A DNA stretch of 64,000 bases from Cannabis sativa. Its lineage: Eukaryota > Streptophyta > Magnoliopsida > Rosales > Cannabaceae. Numbering within the stretch: the first letter of the stretch is position 1; every line of letters begins with the position of its first letter. The DNA lies in the NCBI RefSeq assembly GCF_029168945.1, contig NC_083610.1, positions 48,439,429-48,503,428 on the forward strand. Reading direction: 5' to 3'. The notes beneath the pieces were generated by a model. It was not told where the DNA came from. It saw nothing but the letters and a program-made list of their open reading frames with translations, and made no database searches. Positions 24,193-36,213 of this stretch are shown here, in pieces. Made by a program: the position numbers and the translations under genes.

Positions 24193-24559
24193 GCAACTAT
24201 ACATAAATGTCATCACGCCAAACACCCAAAACAAATAACACACTACACTTAAAGATTTTCCAAAAAAATATCAACACAAACAACAAACCAATAGCGATTA
24301 AATATAAAATATGCAAAAAAAATCCTTATAGTAGCACCAATAAACACTCAACATGCAAAAACCGCTTCCTAAGTTAGAAAACATAAACACAACCTAAAAT
24401 CAACTAATGTCCAATATAAGTGAACCTGTTGCTACCGAAAGAACAAAACAAACATAAAAATCCCTAAGATACAACATATATCAAAATACACAAACAAAAC
24501 CCAGAGGCGATCAAACCCAAATTAGGACAAAAACCAAAAACAAATGTAAAACGAACCTC

Positions 24560-24852
24560 AATCAAACGATTATCTTGTTTCTTCTCCTTTTTACCATCAG
24601 AAATATATATGACTCTTCACAACTTCCTCCATTTTATAATGCTTTTAGATTTCTTCTTCATAGGAGCCTTCCTCTGTTTAGATAAGGGCTTAACAAAAGC
24701 ATCATCAGAGAAATTATCTTCATCTAACTTCTTTCTCCCTTTTTCCTTTTTTGGTAGTAGATTTGACACCAATCACTTGAGTTTTAGCATGTTTAACAGA
24801 GAGTTTTTTTGCAGCAGAGAATGGAAAAGATGACGAATGAATGATAGCCATT
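24560..24852 (-). pseudogene. Probable 5' exon of the DUF1985-type gene remnant
   Basis: From an ATG at 24852 the minus strand reads MAIIHSSSFPFSAAKKLSVK, then a Lys-rich tract, then after a one-base frame change an acidic and basic stretch (KLDEDNFSDDAFVKPLSKQ...). Lys/Asp/Ser-rich N-termini are common in DUF1985/Ulp1-type proteins, and the piece is collinear with the DUF1985 fragment at 19498-19860 on the other side of the LARD-like insertion. No catalytic motif is visible. The link between the two pieces is inferred. Confidence 0.4.
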
Positions 24853-25848
24853 ATATAGAAATATAGAAAAAAAAAAACAGAAGAAAAATCATGAGATGCG
24901 GTTGAGATGATGGAGAAGTGAGGCTTGAATGAGAGTTGGAAATGGTGGGGAAGAGATTCTGGGGGAGAAACTTGACTCTGATTGTGGGTACACAGTTCAA
25001 AATAAAAAACAAAAACAAAAATAAAAATAAAAATAAAAAGAAGTACAGAAAAGAGAGGGAAAATAGTTGAGTCTGATTGTAAATTAATGACATCAGCATG
25101 TGCATGCTTGATGTGTGACCAAAATATGTATTTAGTAATTAATTTTTTTTTTAAAATGTATACATGTATATGAGAAAGGTATAAAATTTTATAATACCGT
25201 GTGTCGTGTGAAGGTATTTTTGAAATGAAAGTTAATTTTTGTATTTTTTATGTAAAAATTTCTAATAGTAAAGTTTCACGTGCTATTTTTAATAGTATCA
25301 ATGAAAATTTTATTAAATTAATCTCATGTGAATTTCTTTTAAGAGAAACTTAGCTAATTTTTCAAGTTTAGTTCGAAGGAACTATAAATATCAGTCATTT
25401 TTGGTTTATTATAATGCAAACTAAATTTGTTGATCTTGAAATGTCTGAATTTAAAATTCTCTTTGAATTTTATGAAAACTTGTACATTGCTAATGAATAT
25501 TTTGGCTTAGGGAAAAAAATTGATTAATCTATTTTAGTTAAAAAAATTGCTAATTAATATTTTGTCTAGGGTGTAAAACTTTATGACTATGTTACCCATT
25601 TTTTCTTGTAATTAATCATATAGTTATTAATTAATTATTACTAAGAATCATTAACACATGGATCATCTTTTAATTAGCAAATATATATAAATCCCTCACG
25701 ATCAATGCCATTATGCCACTACTAAATTGATGATCACAACTAAGCATCACTCACACAAGCATATACTACTCATACTAATTAATGTTACCATGATTGCTAA
25801 ATTAAAGAAATAATGAATAGTTAATTTGCATAATAACATGTAATATGT
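24853..25848. other. Intergenic AT-rich sequence
   Basis: No gene or terminal repeat was recognised. A short (AAAATA)n run lies near 25000-25040. Confidence 0.45.
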
Positions 25849-26604
25849 GGGAAATTTGATTTTCTATTCTTAAAAAACTAAATTATTTTATTCTTAAACC
25901 AATATATTTTAAACTAACAAAAATATGACACTTTTCTCAAAACCCCAAAAATACCCTCAAACTCTCACAGCATCTCTCTTTCTCTCTCTATCTCGGCATC
26001 CCACACCCCAGGTCCGATGGTCGGACCATGGGGTCCGACCAATCGGACCCATCGGACCTGGGTTTTTTTTTTTCTTCATTCGATTTGAGAGAGACTTAGA
26101 GAGATCGGACCCCATTGTCCGACCATCGGACCTGGGGCTTTTTTTCCTTTTTTTTTGTTTTCGATTTGATGGACCGGCGGTGAAGAGGGGGCCTGGGATT
26201 CGTGGGCTTCGACCGTCGGTGATGGGGGGCCTAGGATTCGTGGGACCGGCGGTGACCTGGGCTTCGACCGTCGTTCGGGTTGGGGTTGGGATTCGTGGGT
26301 GAGGGTGGTTCGGGTTGGGGTTTTCGTGGGTGAGGGTGGTTCGGGTTGGGGTTGATCATGGGTGAGGGTGGTCGAAGACCGTGGGTGAGGGTGGTTCGGG
26401 TTGGGGTTGATCGTGGGTGAGGGTTTTCGTGGGTGAGGGTGGTTCGGGTTGGGGTTGATGGTGGGTGAGAGTCGGCTGAGCATTTACAAATGGGAGGGGT
26501 AGTTTTGGAAAATTGGTAAAATAATCATACATTACAAATTTTAATAAGTATGCATTTAAGAAAAAAATAATAAAGTTATGTAGGTATGGAAATTCAAATT
26601 TCCC
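25849..26604. mobile_element. TIR element with G-rich core (Mutator-like or unclassified)
   Basis: Its ends GGGAAATTTGATTTTC and, inverted, GGGAAATTTGAATTTCC form imperfect terminal inverted repeats extending ~60 bp. Inside the left arm is a cluster of GGTCCGA/TCGGACC motifs (25990-26140). The right half is a G-rich minisatellite. No exact target duplication was found, so the class is uncertain. Long frames in the G-rich part are compositional. Confidence 0.5.
26262..26480. repeat. G-rich minisatellite
   Basis: A unit built on GGTGAGGGTGGTTCGGGTTGG with GGGTTGATCGTG variants repeats about five times with irregular length. The plus strand has many GGG/GGGG runs spaced by 2-5 bases. Confidence 0.85.
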
Positions 26605-26670
26605 AATTAAATTAACATGAGACTACAAGTACAATTTATATTTATGTTGAAGGAGAGGGAATAATGATAT

Positions 26671-27019
26671 TAATTTGCGGTGTAAATACTTAAGTTTAAT
26701 TTTTGGTTATAAATAAATATTCAAGTTTAATTTTTAACGGTATAATGCCTAAACTTCTATAGGTACCTAAACATTAAATGTTAAGCCAATGACTCCATGA
26801 CAATTTTTTGGTTCAAGTCATTAAATTTTTATTTTTTATTTAAAAATTTCTGTAAATATACTAATAAGAAAATGATACATGGATATTGACTTTACATTTA
26901 ACGGTTAGGTACCTACAGAAGTTCTAAAAATTTAACTTAGGTATTATTACTGCAAAAAATTAAACATAAGTATTTATTTGTAATCGAAAATTAAATTTAA
27001 GTATTTACACCGCAAATTA
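26671..27019. mobile_element. MITE with long terminal inverted repeats
   Basis: The left arm TAATTTGCGGTGTAAATACT is matched by its inverse complement at the right end, and similarity continues inward for roughly 120 bp on each side (including GTACCTA near the inner ends). The unit is ~350 bp and non-coding. No clear target duplication was seen. Confidence 0.65.
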
Positions 27020-27096
27020 CTCGAATAATATATAATAAAATAAAAGTATATAAGGGAACGAGTATCAACTGTTATCTAAAGAGCATGAGATGGAAC

Positions 27097-27873
27097 TGTT
27101 AGAGATTTTATTACAATGGAAGATAAACTAAGATATATACAAGGACAATAAAAGAGATTGATTAAATATATGTTACAATACATATATATATATACACTAT
27201 ATATATTACATATATATTATATATATAAGAAAGGTAGAAGAAAATAAGAACACATATGTAAAATATAATATATATATATAGCAAGAGAAGAATATATATA
27301 TACACTCACTCACAACCTTGAGTGTAGATTAGTGGGGATCACCATAACTTGAACAAGGTATTACACCTTTGTCCAAAAGCTTATTTTCCCCTATCTCTAA
27401 GCACTAATGGAACTCTCTAGGAAATAGCTTCGGGAATTATATATCAAGCCTTAGGGTTTTCTAGCAAAGTGCTTTCTTGATAGAAAACTTGATATCTCTC
27501 TCACTCTCAAATGAGCACCGAAGACCTCCTTTTATAATGTATAGGTTAGAATTCAAAATACACAATACTCATTTCTCTCATAAATGAGTATTAATATAAT
27601 TGTAACAACTATATTTTATAAGATTTGAATCCTATCATCAATTTTGTGTAACATTTCTTTTATTACAGAAAAATATGATCAACAAAAAGAAGTTACAAAA
27701 ATAATTAATCTTGTAACTCCTCTCCATATTACAAAGTGTAGGTTACAATATTAGGTTAAATAAATCATATGTTACACAATTCATTTACCAAACACTTAAT
27801 ATATATTATTCACATAATAATATATATGACCACATTTTAATCTACACTTATTATATTATAAAATAATATAACA
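27097..27873 (-). mobile_element. Solo LTR of the LARD-like family
   Basis: It starts TGTTAGAGATTTTATTACAA and ends AATATAACA, is collinear with the two LTRs of 20065-24192, and is flanked by the duplication GGAAC (27092-27096 and 27874-27878). It lacks about 80 bp near its right end that the other two copies have and is visibly more diverged. Confidence 0.9.
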
Positions 27874-27878
27874 GGAAC

Positions 27879-28610
27879 TTTTCAGTAATATTCAAGTAGA
27901 ATGTGGCAATTTTTGTGATGTTGGATATGATTTTCATTTGAAAATTTATTGTATATATGTATTGATTTTGACTCTTAAACAGTTGTGTACTTTTGTTAGG
28001 AGATATTTTTTTTTTTCAATGATCTAGAAGCATTGTTAGAGAATTTAACAAGTATATTAAACTACTTACTCCACTAAATGACTTTCTATTTTATTCTTGT
28101 TTTTTTTAATGTATAACATTATTATATTATCAATAAATTTAGTCATTACTTTCAAAAAAAAAATATAAATAAATAAGGGAAGAGAAGAATTGAAGGGTAA
28201 AGGTTGATAATAAAATCTTATCCTTGCCCCCGTGCACATTAATTCTTATCTGTCTGAAATAGAGACAAAGAGAGCGCATGGAATAGAAAAGGCCAAAAGG
28301 AAAAGGAAAAGGAAAAGGAAAGTGGGGAAGTGGGCAACACAGTCTATTATTATGAGAAAGAGAGGAACCATGAAGAAGCATGCAACAGGCAATGATTAGA
28401 CCCATGTATACTCATGTTTTGTCCCACCAAAATCATGCATGCATATTACTCTATTCTATATACCCACTTTAATTTTTGCTTTTATTATTTTCTTTTCCCT
28501 ATCATGTAGTGCAAATTCCATCCCCGTTTTAAGGCAATTATAAAACTACGTGTCTAGTTAGAAGGACTTTATACCTCATTCTATCTCTTACACACCGTGA
28601 AGGTTCTTAT
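27879..28610. other. Intergenic sequence, no gene
   Basis: A poly-A run at 28152-28162 follows a segment that looks like the 3' tail of a non-LTR element, but no coding part remains. A (GGAAAA)n-like tract lies at 28290-28325. Confidence 0.4.
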
Positions 28611-28941
28611 CGCTATAAAAAATCTTATTTTTAGTGACAACAAAACTTGTAACTAAAGTAAAAAAATTATCATTAATTATAAATTATCATTCTTATATTG
28701 TAACTAAAAGATTCGTAGCTAAAGATATTAGTCACAAAAATCACAATTTGCTGTGACTAAATGTATTTTTAGTCACAATACTTATTGTAACTAAAATTAA
28801 ATTAGTTACAACTTGTATCTAAATACTATGTTTTAGTCACAAATAAGATTTTGTTGTGACTAAAAATTATAATATTTAATCACAAAAAAAATTATGTTGT
28901 GACTACAAAATTATCACCAAAGATAATAATTTTTTATAGTG
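28611..28941. mobile_element. CACTA-type MITE, ~331 bp
   Basis: The ends CGCTATAAAAAAT and ATTTTTTATAGTG are inverted with one change in the CACTA end. The interior has TTTAGTCACAA / TTGTGACTAAA repeats like the MITE at 18769-19096, so the two belong to one group. The flanking trinucleotides are TAT and CAT, an imperfect duplication. Confidence 0.75.
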
Positions 28942-29903
28942 CATCCCAAAGATCCCAAAGATAGCCCACTATACAATAAGTCAACCTATAAGGACCAAAC
29001 GTAATCCCTCACAAGTAAAGGAGGAGACAGTAAAAATTTTCCTACCACTACACCACACTACGTTATCTCAAATTATTAACACTTGTTGTATCGTCCTCCT
29101 CTACTTAAAATTTGAGGGAATGTTTAATAATTCAAATAGTTTAAGGAATACAACTATAAATTCAATGATAATTTATGGTGCACAACTTTACAACAAATAG
29201 TACTTTTAGAAAAAAGCAACCCCTCTAAATGAGTGTTATAGTATTCCTCTATTTGTTTTAACATCCACGATAGCTTTTTTAGTCCAGTTTATTTTGACGA
29301 CGATTGTTGATTATATATATTATAATTATTTATGATTACATGTAATTTTTTTTTTAAAATTAAATAGTATAATATACTAGTACTAAAAATAAAATTCAAA
29401 CTATATGTAAAAAACAGAAATGGGATGTGTGTGTGTTGGTGCTGATAATCATTAACTTAATTATAGTCGACCAGTTTAATAATAATCACTTAATTATGAG
29501 ATCATGTAGCTAGTATATATCATGAGCCAGCTGGAAGGAATTTCGACAGTACTACTAGCCTCTATCTAGATACTGTGATTGTACACCGATTTAATAATAA
29601 TAAAGTAGTAGGGCTGACAATTCATAACACGGCATGTTAATACAACTTAATTCTACTTGTTCTTGGTTGGAGAAAATGTTTCTCCCGTTAAATGCTTATT
29701 GTATTATGAATGCCTGATTTAATATAATACGTATTTTCATTCAAAAAAAAAACTTAAAATAATACAAAATAAATGTGTGGGACTGATATTAAAATGTACC
29801 ATAGCAATATATACACATCTTGTAGTACTTGGCATCTTAATTAAGATATCCCATAACAATTCTATAATTTATAAGAGTAATGCTAAAGAGTACCTGTCGT
29901 ATC
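28942..29903. other. Intergenic sequence with a possible LINE tail
   Basis: No gene. The segment 29660-29752 ends in a poly-A run (29743-29752), preceded by sequence of the kind found at LINE 3' ends. I could not confirm a target duplication. Confidence 0.35.
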
Positions 29904-32900
29904 TAATACTATTATGAGGTGTCATATCCTTAATCATGCAATTTAATATCGAGTCTCATATATATTTTAACTAGGGAATAGATCCGCGCTTCGCGCGGTT
30001 TTAATAATTTTTTTAAAATTTTACATTAAAGAAATTAATTTTTAGTTACGAATAAAATCTCAATTCAGTCTAATACTATTTTATATTTTTTATGAATAAT
30101 ATAAAATTATATAATATATATTTATGTAAAATTTCTTTTATTTGTGATTAGCACAAATTTTAATCATAATACAATAAAATAAAAGCACATTTCGAATAAA
30201 GTTATTTATAATAATTAAAAGCTATTAAAAATATAATATATTTTTTTTAAATGAATCAAATATTATAATGGTATAAAGTTTTCTATAATTAAAAAAATTA
30301 TTATTTTTTATTTATTCATTTATAGCAAAACTTAATTTTTTTGTTCATATATATATATAAATTAAATATTTTTATAGTTTTTTTATTTATATAAAATTAT
30401 TAATTTAAGTATTAATAATTTAAACATTGTAAATTTTTAACATTTTTACTGAATGAGAGGTAGATATTTTAAAATATTATTTCTTAATTTTTTCTTGCAA
30501 CAATTCATTAAATTAATGAATCATGATTTCTTATCTTTTTTATTACTATTATTAGTTATAATATTAATTATTTGTATCAATTTTTTAAGTTAGACTAATA
30601 TTATTATTTTAATTGATGAATATTTTTGCCTCTTCTCTTTTCTAGTGCCACATTTTTTAAACTCAATTAAGATGTATATATACATAAACTAATTAAAATG
30701 TATATTTAAAGTAATTATGAAATAAAAAAATTACAAATATTATAAGTAAATGGACAAAAATAATCAAATCTATAGAAAAAAAATATTAATTTTTAGATAT
30801 TTATATAAAGTTGATCAATAGAATATATATATATTTATATATAAATATATAAAATTAATTGGATAAGGTATTCAATTACCCCGATAAAGAGAAACAATAT
30901 GAATTTTTGGACAAATCGGTGTGAATGAAGAAATATTTTACTTGTTGTATTTTTTTAATGAAATATAATATATATTGTGTTTACTTGTAGTTAATAAGTA
31001 TAATACTCACATAGTTTGTAAATAATGTGAGACTCTTACAAAATATATATATTACTTAGAAGACATATTATAAAATAAATAAAATATTAATAGATAAATA
31101 ATAAAAAATATTCATAAAATGACATCTCATTTGATTTATATTTTTCTTTATATATTGAGAAAAAAAATAAATGTTTAGTTTGATTTAAAATAATTTAGTT
31201 TGAATATTGTTTTGGGCTAATAAAAATATTGAATTATATATAAAATCTAAAAAAAAATTAACTTATAATAAATTATATATTATTATTATTATATATTACA
31301 TCAAATATAAAAATTTATAAAACAAATATTTATTAAATAATTACTTTTAAAAATATAAATAATGAAATGTATATTAGATGAAACATAAAAAACTATAAGA
31401 CATTAAAAATAAAATAATAAAAATTTATAGGGTAAGAAACTAATCAACCACCCATGAACAAAAATACTTTTGGATGAATTAATATGACTTAAAAAGAATA
31501 ATATTTATAACCTACATGGATGATGCCTACATCATTTATAAACAATGTGGGACATTTAGTTCCAAGTATTTTTGTTGTTGTTTTCTAAACAAAATAGAAA
31601 AAAACTACAAATTTTAATACTATTATGAGGTGTCATATCCTTAATCATGCAATTTAATATCGAGTCTCATATATATTTTAACTAGGGAATAGATCCGCGC
31701 TTCGCGCGGTTTTAATAATTTTTTTAAAATTTTACATTAAAGAAATTAATTTTTAGTTACGAATAAAATCTCAATTCAGTCTAATACTATTTTATATTTT
31801 TTATGAATAATATAAAATTATATAATATATATTTATGTAAAATTTCTTTTATTTGTGATTAGCACAAATTTTAATCATAATACAATAAAATAAAAGCACA
31901 TTTCGAATAAAGTTATTTATAATAATTAAAAGCTATTAAAAATATAATATATATTTTTTTTAAATGAATCAAATATTATAATGGTATAAAGTTTTCTATA
32001 ATTAAAAAAATTGTTATTTTTTATTTATTCATTTATAGCAAAACTTAATTTTTTTGTTCATATATATATAAATTAAATATTTTTATAGTTTTTTTATTTA
32101 TATAAAATTATTAATTTAAGTATTAATAATTTAAACATTGTAAATTTTTAACATTTTTACTGAATGAGAGGTAGATATTTTAAAATATTATTTCTTAATT
32201 TTTTCTTGCAACAATTCATTAAATTAATGAATCATGATTTCTTATCTTTTTTATTACTATTATTAGTTATAATATTAATTATTTGTATCAATTTTTTAAG
32301 TTAGACTAATATTATTATTTTAATTGATGAATATTTTTGCCTCTTCTCTTTTCTAGTGCCACATTTTTTAAACTCAATTAAGATGTATATATACATAAAC
32401 TAATTAAAATGTATATTTAAAGTAATTATGAAATAAAAAAATTACAAATATTATAAGTAAATGGACAAAAATAATCAAATCTATAGAAAAAAAATATTAA
32501 TTTTTAGATATTTATATAAAGTTGATCAATAGAATATATATATATTTATATATAAATATATAAAATTAATTGGATAAGGTATTCAATTACCCCTATAAAG
32601 AGAAACAATATGAATTTTTGGACAAATCGGTGTGAATGAAGAAATATTTTACTTGTTGTATTTTTTTAATGAAATATAATATATATTGTGTTTACTTGTA
32701 GTTAATAAGTATAATACTCACATAGTTTGTAAATAATGTGAGACTCTTACAAAATATATATATTACTTAGAAGACATATTATAAAATAAATAAAATATTA
32801 ATAGATAAATAATAAAAAATATTCATAAAATGACATCTCATTTGATTTATATTTTTCTTTATATATTGAGAAAAAAAATAAATGTTTAGTTTGATTTAAA

Positions 32901-33326
32901 ATAATTTAGTTTGAATATTGTTTTGGGCTAATAAAAATATTGAATTACATATAAAATCTAAAAAAAAAATTAACTTATAATAAATTATATATTATTATTA
33001 TTATATATTACATCAAATATAAAAATTTATAAAACAAATATTTATTAAATAATTACTTTTAAAAATATAAATAATGAAATGTATATTAGATGAAACATAA
33101 AAAACTATAAGACATTAAAAATAAAATAATAAAAATTTATAGGGTAAGAAACTAATCAACCACCCATGAACAAAAATACTTTTGGATGAATTAATATGAC
33201 TTAAAAAGAATAATATTTATAACCTACATGGATGATGCCTACATCATTTATAAACAATGTGGGACATTTAGTTCCAAGTATTTTTGTTGTTGTTTTCTAA
33301 ACAAAATAGAAAAAAACTACAAATTT
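29904..33326. repeat. Two-copy tandem duplication, ~1711 bp unit
   Basis: 29904-31614 and 31615-~33326 are almost identical; I see only a few substitutions and 1-2 bp indels. Each unit includes ~67 bp of left flank plus nearly all of the Helitron. The junction carries a TAA microhomology. Confidence 0.92.
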
Positions 33327-33398
33327 TAAAAATAGTATAAAAAAAATCTAAGATGCCACCTAAACTCATTTTGTGCTTTCCTTTATATTATATATAGA
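29971..33398 (-). mobile_element. Non-autonomous Helitron carrying a ~1.71 kb tandem duplication
   Basis: Read on the minus strand, the element starts TCTATATATAATATAAAGG at 33398 and ends ...GGATCTATTCCCTAG at 29971. It has a 15-nt hairpin (CCGCGC-GAA-GCGCGG, 29984-29998) nine bases before the CTAG end and sits between host A and T. These are the Helitron signatures: 5' TC, 3' hairpin plus CTRR, A|T insertion, no target duplication. A second complete 3' end occurs at 31682 because most of the element is tandemly duplicated. There is no Rep/helicase coding. Confidence 0.85.
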
Positions 33399-33530
33399 TT
33401 TAATAAAAAATATTTAGGTTACCATATTTAATTGTGAAGCTCTGTAAGTATACCACCACACAAAACATCAAATAAAATATACTGGTGTGTTTATTTAGTT
33501 CCAATTATACCCATCAAATAATACAATCAA

Positions 33531-35901
33531 TGTAAAGACCGCTTAGTTTAATTTGGAAATTAGCAGTTAATCACGTTTAATTATGAAATTATTTATAGCT
33601 ATTTAAATAATTTATTATACTGTTATTATTGAATTCAGAGATGCATTTTTATGTCATGTAGTAGTTTTCATAATTTTGCATTCCGGTGCCCGGTATTTTG
33701 GAACTCGGTGTTTGGCTCAGTAAAAATCACAGCTTAGTATGTTAGTAGTGTGGGACGGTTTATTAGACATTGGGAATGTCGGGAATGGCCGGGAATTTAG
33801 AATTTCCCAAAAATACCCCTTTAGTGTTATTTATGTGATTTTAGTGTGAAGGGGCAAAATGGTCATTTTGCCCCATTGTTAGTTTGTCTTTTTGTGACTT
33901 AATAATTGAAAAATAAATGTTATTTGATTTTAATTGTTGGCTGAAATAAAGAGTAAGATTTTGCATGTTTCTCATTTATTCAAAATTCTAAGTTTGGAAA
34001 AAATTACAAAAAAACTCTCAAGCTCTCTCTTTTCCTCCCTCTTTCGGCCCTCTTGTGCAGCAAGGATTACTGCTATTTTCTCTTGGATTTCAAGCACACT
34101 TTGTTCAGATTTGGTATTAGCAAGTTGTTGGTATGTTTCCTTTAGCTTTCTTTAAGTTTTTTTTTTTTTTGAAGTTTTGGTGAATGTATGATCATTTCAT
34201 GCTTTGAGTTTTGTGGTTGTAGTGTTGCTAGGTTTTGATTATGTTTCAGAAGCTTAATTATGTCTAAAATGAATGGATTAACTAGGTTATAATGCATGCT
34301 TGCTATCTTGTTTAAGTTGTGTGATTTTTAGCTCAAAAGTTTGGTTTTCAAAGCAAATTCTTGGTTTTCGTTGCTATGGTTGCTGTTATGACTAGGTAGT
34401 GTTTTCTGGTGTTAATTGATGTTGAAATATGTTGAATTATGCATGTTTTAGTGGCTGTTTGGAGGGTTTAGTCAAGTTTTGAGTTTTGAACTCAATCTTG
34501 AACCTCCAATGGTGATTTTTGATTCTGTGAGTTCTGGGTGGTTTTGTTGCTTTGGAATTGTTCTATAGGTTGTTTAGAACAGGTCTGGAAGTTTTAGTGT
34601 GGTTTGGGTTGGATTTGAATAAGTTATGAAATTTTGAATTCTGCATGCGAGGAACCGGAATTCCGGATGGGCTTCGAAAATTCCCAGAACCGGAATTTCG
34701 GTTGGGCAACCGGTCTACCGGTTGGGGAAATTTCAGAAATCCTAGTTTTCCTCGTTTTTATGTTATTTGGGGTATTGCCATACTTTTTATCGATAGGGAA
34801 AGTTTTAGTTCCTAGTTTAAGTCCCCGGGAAGTGATTTAGCGTATCACTTATAGTGTTGTGATTTTTTATGGTTTATGACCCTGTAATCCGCCGCGCAGA
34901 TAGTTCCAGTCAGGTTGACCGGCACACCTGAATTCAGAATCCAGGTAAGATTAGTATAACAGTATGCATATGTAGATTACATGTTTAGCGTGCATGTAGG
35001 AAGCCTGTTAGATTACATTAGATATGTATGTTGGCTTCGAACCATCCAACTGTGTCACGTCGGTACGAGTGGAGTATGACCAAGCCGAGTATGACCGGTT
35101 CGACCGATTAGGCTGACACCGTATCACGTCGGTACAGGCTGGAGTATGACCAGCAGCCGGAGTATGACCGGTTCGACCGATTAGGCTGATACTTAGGTTG
35201 GTGGTTCCGTACTATTTGACGTATCACGTCGGTACAGGCTGGAGTATGACCAGCAGCCGGAGTATGACCGGTTCGACCGATCAGGCTGATACTGTAACAC
35301 GTCGGTACAGGCTAGAGTATGACCAGCAGCCGGAGTATGACCGGTTCGACCGATCAGGCTGTTACTTGTCAATAGTACCGTCCCTATGAACGTTCAGAAC
35401 TCAGTACCGTGTTGGACACGGCAGTTAGGGGGACTCAGTATCGTGTTGGACACGGCAGTTAGGGTTATGGTCAGGGGTATGGGCGTCTGATCATGACCGG
35501 AATTTATGTATGAGTATTATTATGCTTTTCTTACTGAGTCTGTCGACTCACAGTGCTATGTTTATGTGTAGGTAAAGGCAAAGCTAGAGCTGATGGACCG
35601 TGAACGAGCCTATGAAGATTGTACATGTTGGGGCGGTTAGGCCTGGAGCGTACGATCATCGGGACAGCGAGGCTATTTTTGTAACTAGTCGCTAGGCGAC
35701 AAATATTTTGTATAAACAGTTAACTTTTGTAAATGGTTTTGTAATCGGGATCCCGAGTCTTTTGTATAAATATTTTACAAGTTTAATTAAAAAGCAAAAA
35801 TTTTAATTAATCACGTTTTCCATAAACCTCGTTGATTAGCAACGAGCTGCACAGCATATTTAAAAATCACGTAATACGCCTATGCTAGTTAGGGTGTTAC
35901 A
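33531..35901 (+). mobile_element. Solo LTR, 2371 bp, probably Ty3/gypsy
   Basis: It begins TGTAAAGACCGC, ends AGGGTGTTACA, and is flanked by the exact duplication ATCAA (33526-33530 and 35902-35906). There is no internal domain. The length and the block TGTCGACTCACAGTGCTATG (35540s) are shared in inverted form with the LTR starting at 37186, so the two are related families. Gypsy assignment is inferred from LTR length and style. Confidence 0.85.
35053..35366 (+). repeat. Four-copy tandem repeat inside the solo LTR
   Basis: Units of about 68-75 bp start at ~35053, 35121, 35220 and 35294, each containing CACGTCGGTAC, GAGTATGACC twice and GGTTCGACCGAT. The third unit is preceded by a ~27-bp insertion. 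A separate ~36-bp direct duplication (GTTGGACACGGCAGTTAGGG core) follows at 35400-35465. Confidence 0.88.
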
Positions 35902-35939
35902 ATCAAACTCATCTCAAGTCAACCAATCTCTACTAGAGC

Positions 35940-36133
35940 CAAGGTCGGCCTTGAGCATAGGCGGGCTAGACCTGTGCTTAGGGCCCACCTAGCTCAAGGG
36001 CCCAAAAAAAATTTTTCTTCTTTTAAAATTATAATTTTTTTTTATTAATTTTGAAAAATACCATATTTTTTTCTAAATAAGGGCCCAATTTTTTTTTTTA
36101 TCTATGGCCCACTAAATTTCAAGGCCGGCCCTG
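35940..36133. mobile_element. hAT MITE, 194 bp
   Basis: The ends CAAGGTCGGCCTTG and, inverted, CAGGGCCGGCCTTG match the family at 38283-40076, and the length equals that of the other copy without its nested insertion (194 bp). Internal GGGCCCAA motifs in both orientations are shared. The flanking 8-mers no longer match, so it is an older copy. Confidence 0.75.
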
Positions 36134-36213
36134 AGTCTGGAGCACCCATCATGGGAGTTCACAACTCAACTGGACCACCACAGTAATCTGTTCAGCCCAA
36201 AAATATTCTATTA

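Noticed and set aside
25925..26483. Two long frames, one per strand, in the G-rich TIR element
   Set aside because: Low-complexity minisatellite translation (Pro/Asn/His repeats), no domain.
29984..31709. CRISPR-like repeats from the two GC hairpins
   Set aside because: They are Helitron 3' hairpins 1711 bp apart in a duplicated element; this is plant DNA with no repeat-spacer array.
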